Assembly: GCF_016107555.1 (NCBI RefSeq)
Contig: NZ_JABASU010000026.1
Coordinates: 1 to 37,102 of the forward strand
Direction of reading: 5' to 3'
Origin: Psychrobacter celer
GTDB taxonomy: Bacteria; Pseudomonadota; Gammaproteobacteria; Pseudomonadales; Moraxellaceae
DNA: 37,102 bases
Part shown: piece after piece, positions 32,623 through 37,102 of the stretch
How positions within the stretch are numbered: the first letter of the stretch is position 1
How the letters are laid out: each line of letters begins with the position of its first letter
Program-made: the position numbers and the translations under genes
Notes under the pieces: model-generated
Told to the model about the DNA's origin: nothing
Database searches by the model: none
Seen by the model: the letters and a program-made list of their open reading frames with translations, nothing else

Positions 32623-33840
32623 ATGAATGTCGAAAACACTGTAATAACCTCTGATTTATCCTCTCTACCTACGCCTTATTATTTGCTCGATGAAACGGCA
32701 ATCGTTGCCAATATGCAGATTATCGCACGTCTGTGTGAGTTGTCTGGTGCCAAGGCTTTGCTTGCGCTCAAGTGTTTTGCCACGTGGAGCGTGTTTGATG
32801 TGATGCAGCCTTATTTGCATGGTACGACTTCATCGTCACTCAATGAAGTGCGTTTGGGCTATGAGACTTTTGGTAATAACCGTGATGCCAATAACAGTGA
32901 TAAAAAAGAAACCCATGCCTATAGTGTCGCCTATAGCTTGGATGAAATCGACGAAGTATTAAGCTACGCGGACAAGATTATTTTTAACTCCATCTCGCAG
33001 TTGCATGCCTTTAAAGATAAAGCGCATGCACAGGACATTCCAGTCGGGCTACGCTTAAACCCAAAAACCAGTAATTCGTCGTTTATCATCGCTGATCCTG
33101 CCCGTCCTTTTAGCCGTCTTGGTGAGCATGACAAAGATAAGATTGCAGCGGTGCTTGGTGATATCACAGGGGTCATGATTCATAACAACTGTGAAAACGA
33201 TTGCTTTGAGGCGTTTAGCGCAAGCTTGGCTGATATCGAAGACAGGTTTGGTGATATTTTAGCGCAGCTAGAGTGGGTGAGTTTGGGCGGCGGTATTCAC
33301 TTTATCGCACCTAGTTATCCGCTAGAAAAATTAGCCGACAGACTAAAAGGCTTTAGTGAAAAATACGGCGTCCAAGTCTATCTTGAGCCAGGTGAGGCGA
33401 GTATTCATGGCGCTGGCACGCTGGTTACGACAGTGCTGGATACCATGCACAATGACAAAAACCTCGCCGTCGTCGACGCCTCGATCGAGGCGCATATGCT
33501 TGATTTGCTGATTTATCGCGAGTCTGCGTCAATCACTTCTGTCAATGCAGAGTCAGTGGAGGTGATGGCTGTCGATCAGGCGCAACAAGAGGCTGTTGAC
33601 AATACTATTATCTATGGACGCTCCTGTTTGGCAGGCGATATCTTTGGCGAGTATGCTTTGGCGCATGAGCTGCAAGTGGGCGACACCGTTGCGTTTGGTA
33701 ATGCAGCAGGCTATACCATGGTTAAGAAAAACTGGTTTAATGGTGTTAATATGCCAGCGATTGTGATTCGACGTCTAGATGGCAGTATTGATGTGCAGCG
33801 CGAATTTGATTATCAAGATTACAAAGCCAGCTTGTCTTAG
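32623..33840 (+). CDS. nspC: Carboxynorspermidine/carboxyspermidine decarboxylase
   Basis: A 405-residue fold-III PLP decarboxylase. PLP lysine is probably K50 (LLALKCFATWSVF); GGGIHFIAPSYPLEKLADRL, YLEPGEASIHGAGTLVTTVLD and GRSCLAGDIFGEY (catalytic Cys) mark NspC rather than lysine or diaminopimelate decarboxylase. NspC removes CO2 from carboxynorspermidine or carboxyspermidine to form the triamine. The dehydrogenase that makes this substrate is encoded immediately downstream. Whether the cell makes norspermidine or spermidine depends on the diamine supplied and cannot be read here. ATG 32623 has AGGTAA upstream, a weak site. Confidence 0.92.
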   Translation: MNVENTVITSDLSSLPTPYYLLDETAIVANMQIIARLCELSGAKALLALKCFATWSVFDVMQPYLHGTTSSSLNEVRLGYETFGNNRDANNSDKKETHAYSVAYSLDEIDEVLSYADKIIFNSISQLHAFKDKAHAQDIPVGLRLNPKTSNSSFIIADPARPFSRLGEHDKDKIAAVLGDITGVMIHNNCENDCFEAFSASLADIEDRFGDILAQLEWVSLGGGIHFIAPSYPLEKLADRLKGFSEKYGVQVYLEPGEASIHGAGTLVTTVLDTMHNDKNLAVVDASIEAHMLDLLIYRESASITSVNAESVEVMAVDQAQQEAVDNTIIYGRSCLAGDIFGEYALAHELQVGDTVAFGNAAGYTMVKKNWFNGVNMPAIVIRRLDGSIDVQREFDYQDYKASLS

Positions 33841-33937
33841 TAGCAGGCTTCGTTGTTAAAGTTAAGTCATCAAAAACAAAGACTTAAGGGTAAGGGTTTA
33901 AACTTTAAATTCATTGGTTCTTTCTACATTATTTTTA

Positions 33938-33965
33938 TCGACAACCGAATAAAAATTGTTATAAT
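33938..33965 (+). promoter_or_regulatory. Candidate promoter of the polyamine dehydrogenase gene
   Basis: TCGACA (33938-33943), 16 bases, and a perfect TATAAT (33960-33965). The predicted start near 33972 falls on the left arm of the 15-bp inverted repeat at 33969-34007, so the transcript would begin with this hairpin. Confidence 0.6.
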
Positions 33966-33968
33966 CGC

Positions 33969-34007
33969 GTCGAACAAAGCGCCTACAAAAAGGGCGCTTT
34001 GTTCGAC
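33969..34007 (+). promoter_or_regulatory. Perfect 15-bp hairpin between nspC and the dehydrogenase gene
   Basis: GTCGAACAAAGCGCC (33969-33983) and GGCGCTTTGTTCGAC (33993-34007) are exact complements around nine bases. No T-run follows directly, so it is a poor terminator for nspC. Placed at the predicted transcription start, it could be an operator or a 5' leader structure. Confidence 0.6.
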
Positions 34008-34122
34008 GGGTGCGTGGGTTTTCCTCGGTCTTCCTTTTTAATTCACGCATATCATTCACTCGTTTCTGCTTTGCATAGCCAGTATCGATGGTATCGGCAG
34101 GGACACAAAGGAGGATTGTTCA

Positions 34123-35394
34123 TTGAACACAAATCAAACCAAAGCTAGTAAAAAAAACGTACTCATCATTGGCGCAGGCGGTGTCGCGCAAGTGGTCGCG
34201 CATAAATGTGCGATGCACAACGACGTGCTGGGCGAGATTCATATTGCCTCACGTACCAAAGATAAGTGTGATGCTATCGCTAAAAGCGTCAAAGACAAAG
34301 GCAGCTTTAAACAAGCGGCAGTCTTGCATACCCATCAAGTCGATGCCATGGACAGCCAGGCTGTCGTTGATCTTATCAACGATACCGGTATTCAAATCCT
34401 AATCAATGTCGGCTCGGCATTTATCAATATGACGGTGTTAGAAGCTTGTATTGAGACGGGCGCGGCTTATATTGACACCGCTATCCATGAAGATCCACGC
34501 AAGATTTGTGAAACGCCGCCATGGTATGACAACTACGAGTGGCAACGCAAGCAGCGCTGCGCCGACAATAATATCACGGCGATTTTGGGTGCAGGGTTTG
34601 ATCCGGGTGTGGTCAATGCCTACGCACGTCTGGGCTATGACATGATGGATAAAGGTTCAGTGACCGATATCGACATTATCGATATCAATGCGGGTAGCCA
34701 CGGTAAGTACTTTGCCACCAACTTCGACCCTGAGATTAATTTCCGTGAGTTTACCGGTACGGTGTACTCTTGGCAGGACAGCAAATGGCAGTCGAATAAG
34801 ATGTTTGAAGTCAAGCGTACCGACGATTTGCCAGTCGTTGGCGAGCAAAACAGCTACTTGAGTGGACATGACGAGATTCATTCTTTATCAGCCAACCTAG
34901 ACGTGCCAAACATTCGTTTTTGGATGGGCTTTGGCGAGCATTATATTAATGTCTTTACCGTGCTCCAAAACCTAGGTCTATTGTCTGAGCAGCCAGTCAC
35001 GACCGCTGAAGGCCAAGAAGTGATTCCGCTAAAGGTGGTCAAAGCGGTACTACCAGACCCAAGCTCGCTTGCGCCAAACTATACCGGCAAGACCTGCATC
35101 GGTGATAAGGTTAAAGGTAAAATCAATGGCGTCGATACTGAGGTATTTATTTATAATGTCTCAGACCATAAAGACGCCTACAATGAAGTTGGTAGCCAAG
35201 GTATCTCTTATACCGCAGGCGTACCACCTGTCGCTGCTGCCATGCTCGTCGCCACTGGCGAATGGGACACGGGCAAGATGGTCAATGTCGAAGAGCTGGA
35301 TGCCAAGCCATTTATCAATCTACTCAATAAGATTGGCTTGCCAACCCGTATTCAAGACGCCAATGGTGATAGAGCATTAGAGTTCGATATTTAG
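34123..35394 (+). CDS. Carboxynorspermidine synthase (saccharopine dehydrogenase family)
   Basis: A 423-residue NADPH-dependent reductase of the Lys1/saccharopine dehydrogenase family. The N-terminal Rossmann motif IIGAGGVAQVVAHKCA spans residues 15-30; AILGAGFDPGVVNAYARLGY and INAGSHGKYFATNFDPEINFREF identify the carboxynorspermidine group. It would condense aspartate semialdehyde with diaminopropane or putrescine, giving the substrate of NspC encoded just upstream. Start is TTG 34123: AAAGGAGGA lies eight bases upstream and no ATG occurs before the Rossmann fold. The gap to nspC is 282 bases with its own promoter-like sequence, so independent expression is likely. Confidence 0.9.
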   Translation: MNTNQTKASKKNVLIIGAGGVAQVVAHKCAMHNDVLGEIHIASRTKDKCDAIAKSVKDKGSFKQAAVLHTHQVDAMDSQAVVDLINDTGIQILINVGSAFINMTVLEACIETGAAYIDTAIHEDPRKICETPPWYDNYEWQRKQRCADNNITAILGAGFDPGVVNAYARLGYDMMDKGSVTDIDIIDINAGSHGKYFATNFDPEINFREFTGTVYSWQDSKWQSNKMFEVKRTDDLPVVGEQNSYLSGHDEIHSLSANLDVPNIRFWMGFGEHYINVFTVLQNLGLLSEQPVTTAEGQEVIPLKVVKAVLPDPSSLAPNYTGKTCIGDKVKGKINGVDTEVFIYNVSDHKDAYNEVGSQGISYTAGVPPVAAAMLVATGEWDTGKMVNVEELDAKPFINLLNKIGLPTRIQDANGDRALEFDI

Positions 35395-35414
35395 TCAGTA
35401 AGTTTATTTAATAG

Positions 35415-35445
35415 AAAGCCTATCTTTTAAAGATAGGCTTTTTTT
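35415..35445 (+). terminator. Rho-independent terminator after the polyamine dehydrogenase
   Basis: AAGCCTATCTT (35416-35426), loop TTA, AAGATAGGCTT (35430-35440), ending in seven T. The leading AA suits weak use by htpX from the other strand. Confidence 0.92.
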
Positions 35446-35518
35446 ATGCTTGATTTTACAAGATAGTAGCAGCGCTGATACTGATATCTACTATTATCTG
35501 TCGTTTTAGAGCAATGGC

Positions 35519-36433
35519 TTACGCTTCACTAGGATTGTACTTTCTCAGCGCCGCAATACGGTCATCCAGTGTTGGGTGTGAGCGGAAAAGGTTTGCAATA
35601 CTAAAGCCTGTAGACTGCCCAGACGCGATAGCAAAGGCTTTCATGCTCTCAGGCATCTGGTCTGGACGCTGCTCAGCAGGACGCAGGGCATCCAGTGCGC
35701 TGATCATCTTGTCACGGCTGGCAAGTTTGGCGCCCATCTCATCAGCACGAAACTCGCGCAGGCGTGAGAACCACATAACGATGGCAGATGCCAAAAATCC
35801 TAGCAAGATATCCATCACAATACTGGTGACAAAGTAGCCAATACCAGGGCCATCGCCTTCATTTTTAAATACAGTGCGATCGACGAAATTACCGATAATA
35901 CGCGCAAAGAACATCACAAAGGCGTTTATCACCCCTTGAATGAGCGCAAGTGTGACCATATCGCCATTGGCCACATGACCAATCTCATGCGCCAATACCG
36001 CTTCTACTTCATCTGCAGTCATACTCTGGAGTAGACCCGATGAGACGGCAACCAGCGCTTTATTTTTATTCCAGCCTGTGGCAAACGCATTGGGCTGCGA
36101 GTTGTTAAAAATACCCACTTCAGGCATATCGATATTGACCGCGCGCGCTTGTTTGGCGACCGTATCTATCAGCCATTGCTCAGTGGCATTGCTTGGTGCC
36201 TCAATGACCACCGTTCCCGTTGATCTTTTTGCCATCCATTTGGAGATAAATAGCGACACCATCGACCCGACCATGCCGTAGACACCGCACATAATGGCTA
36301 GGCTGGCATAGTTTATCCCGCCTGCGCTATGTACGCCACCAACCCCAAAAAATCGGGACAAAATCCCAAACACGATGCTAAATACTACGATCACCGCTAA
36401 GTTGGTTAATAAAAACAATCCAATACGCATCAT
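35519..36433 (-). CDS. htpX: Heat-shock membrane protease HtpX
   Basis: A 304-residue M48 zinc metalloprotease of the inner membrane, involved in quality control of membrane proteins. Two N-terminal transmembrane segments (5-25 and 42-64), zinc motif HEIGH at 149-153, two later membrane segments (about 160-182 and 195-220), and the second zinc region [15 protein letters not shown] fit the family, as does the length (E. coli 293). Start ATG 36433 has GAGGAA nine bases upstream. The open frame continues to 36547 into the IS end, adding 38 unrelated residues, and is not the real start. Only 85 bases separate the start from the IS boundary at 36519. Confidence 0.93.
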   Translation of the reverse strand: MMRIGLFLLTNLAVIVVFSIVFGILSRFFGVGGVHSAGGINYASLAIMCGVYGMVGSMVSLFISKWMAKRSTGTVVIEAPSNATEQWLIDTVAKQARAVNIDMPEVGIFNNSQPNAFATGWNKNKALVAVSSGLLQSMTADEVEAVLAHEIGHVANGDMVTLALIQGVINAFVMFFARIIGNFVDRTVFKNEGDGPGIGYFVTSIVMDILLGFLASAIVMWFSRLREFRADEMGAKLASRDKMISALDALRPAEQRPDQMPESMKAFAIASGQSTGFSIANLFRSHPTLDDRIAALRKYNPSEA

Positions 36434-36518
36434 GACGCTAAATTCCTCATAAAAATTCGACCACAATCTTAGGCGCGACCCTGCGACTGCGATAACAGCT
36501 AAAACAAACAGCAGACAA

Positions 36519-36603
36519 TTATCCAGCGTTGCCGTAAAACCACCCACTTCAGGGGGTGGCTATAAGGCAACTTAAGTAGTTATGCTTGCGCAAAGAAAGC
36601 TGT
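36519..36603 (-). mobile_element. IS200/IS605-type element end (second copy)
   Basis: Exact inverted copy of 67-151, with the same CCACCC/GGGTGG hairpin (about 36540-36558). Identity with the first copy ends at 36519, beyond which the sequence is the htpX upstream region. Together with tnpA-derived sequence, the identical stretch is 122 bp (36519-36640 against 30-151). Confidence 0.75.
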
Positions 36604-36859
36604 TTAGTGTGGCATATTTTGCTGTTCGATATACTGGCGGATAATTTACCAGCAAATGCACATAGTCATCCTCACCATCAAACGCCACAAGCTCGGCTTC
36701 AAACTTGTTGCACACATCAGCAAAGATAACTTCAAGGTCATCAAGAGCTTGTTTGGTGAAAACTGCCCGTCGATACTTAGCGACAAAGAGCAACTGCACA
36801 TGCAAATTAAAGACAACGTATCTACCACGTCTTAAGTCATTTTCTACTAAGTAGACCAA
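36604..36859 (-). pseudogene. tnpA: Decayed IS200/IS605 transposase tnpA with internal deletion
   Basis: The N-terminal half is readable: RRGRYVVFNLHVQLLFVAKYRRAVFTKQALDDLEVIF, DVCNKFEAELVAF and HLLVNYPP, all typical TnpA. After NYPP the sequence jumps straight to the C-terminal tail (QYIEQQNMPH stop at 36604) in the wrong frame. About 50 residues, including the catalytic tyrosine region, are missing. The junction sits on CCGCCA(G), present in both the NYPP and the TRQYIE coding sequences, so the deletion probably used this microhomology. In addition the HUH motif, normally DHVHLL, reads DYVHLL. The gene cannot make an active transposase. Confidence 0.85.
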
Positions 36860-36889
36860 TATGGAATAAAAGAGAATATCAGTATAAAC

Positions 36890-37026
36890 TATAGTCGATA
36901 CACTCTAAAAATGTCATAGTGCTACTGGGATGAATTTTGCGCAGCCTCTGGGAACGCAGCACGCAAGTAAAATTTATACCAGTAGCGCGTTTAAATCCAT
37001 AACAGTTTTACATTCAGCTAACTATA
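36890..37026 (+). repeat. MITE-like dispersed repeat, long form (copy A)
   Basis: 137 bp, beginning TATAGTCGATACACTC and ending CAGCTAACTATA. Nearly identical to 13692-13842 inverted. It sits between the decayed tnpA and tnpB, ending five bases before the tnpB ATG. Outer imperfect ends (ACTATAGT) and inner inverted repeat GTGCTACTGGG/CCAGTAGCGC are visible. Confidence 0.8.
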
Positions 37027-37031
37027 ACCTC

Positions 37032-37102
37032 ATGAAAACACTCAAGTTACGCATTAAAGACAAACATGCAAACCAGCTAAACAAAATAGCTGGGAGTGTT
37101 AA
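37032..37102 (+). CDS. tnpB: TnpB RNA-guided nuclease/accessory protein of IS200/IS605 family, N-terminus only
   Basis: The last 71 bases encode MKTLKLRIKDKHANQLNKIAG then SV and run off the window. This is a typical TnpB start (MxxLKLRIxDKHAxxLxxMAxxVNFVWN). TnpB proteins are the RNA-guided nuclease ancestors of Cas12 that help keep IS200/IS605 elements. The gene is divergent from the decayed tnpA. No Shine-Dalgarno precedes the ATG because the MITE ends five bases before it. Whether the rest of tnpB is intact lies outside the window. Confidence 0.8.
   Translation, partial: MKTLKLRIKDKHANQLNKIAGSV

Noticed and set aside
33853..34041. 62-codon open frame between nspC and the dehydrogenase
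   Set aside because: It runs through the promoter and the 15-bp hairpin; composition and lack of a ribosome-binding site argue against a gene.
36434..36547. N-terminal extension of htpX to a 342-residue protein
   Set aside because: The extra codons run into the IS end; ATG 36433 has a proper Shine-Dalgarno and the family N-terminus.
1..37102. CRISPR array, tRNA, rRNA or prophage genes
   Set aside because: No regularly spaced repeats, cloverleaf-like sequence, ribosomal RNA motifs or phage structural genes were seen on reading both strands.

Overview
The window looks like chromosomal DNA of a Psychrobacter (Moraxellaceae, Gammaproteobacteria). This rests on protein resemblance, on a secreted esterase very close to Lip1/Mors1 of the Antarctic Moraxella sp. 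TA144, on moderate GC, and on Gram-negative envelope genes (pal, lpxB, an outer-membrane barrel). The assignment is by eye, not by database search.

Layout. (1) 1-151: tail of an IS200/IS605-type tnpA with its end hairpin. (2) 261-2128: nnrS-nsrR, a nitric-oxide response unit with a perfect NsrR-like palindrome over the promoter. (3) 2291-4862: an SRPBCC protein, a DUF1244 protein and two tandem paralogues of an atypical metallo-beta-lactamase-like protein. (4) 5035-7628: a PETase-like secreted polyester hydrolase divergent from an MFS transporter. (5) 7923-19302: acyl-CoA and valine/propionate metabolism (acyl-CoA ligase, prpE, mmsA, acyl-CoA dehydrogenase, enoyl-CoA hydratase, 3-hydroxyisobutyryl-CoA hydrolase, mmsB) with a convergent IclR regulator. 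(6) 19898-23222: outer-membrane barrel, phosphopantetheinyl transferase, pal, a hypothetical protein. (7) 23740-30288: pepN, aroG-type DAHP synthase, lpxB, rnhB. (8) 30592-32532: CAP-like lipoprotein and a DUF924 protein. (9) 32623-35394: nspC and a carboxynorspermidine-synthase-like dehydrogenase (aspartate-semialdehyde route to norspermidine/spermidine). (10) 35519-36433: htpX. (11) 36519-37102: a decayed tnpA, a MITE, and the start of a tnpB.

How the genes work together. In valine breakdown, isobutyryl-CoA is oxidised, hydrated, freed from CoA, oxidised to methylmalonate semialdehyde and converted to propionyl-CoA. Enzymes for every one of these steps are encoded between 12176 and 18407. 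NnrS and NsrR form an autoregulated NO-stress unit. NspC and its partner dehydrogenase are consecutive polyamine enzymes.

The strongest items for a second look are the polyester hydrolase with both PETase-type disulphides, the NsrR with a long insertion between its cluster cysteines, the tandem MBL-like pair, two MITE families (one in three copies, including a 65-bp miniature), a microhomology-deleted tnpA, and unexplained palindromes upstream of the acyl-CoA dehydrogenase operon, aroG and the polyamine dehydrogenase. No tRNA, rRNA, CRISPR array or prophage was seen.
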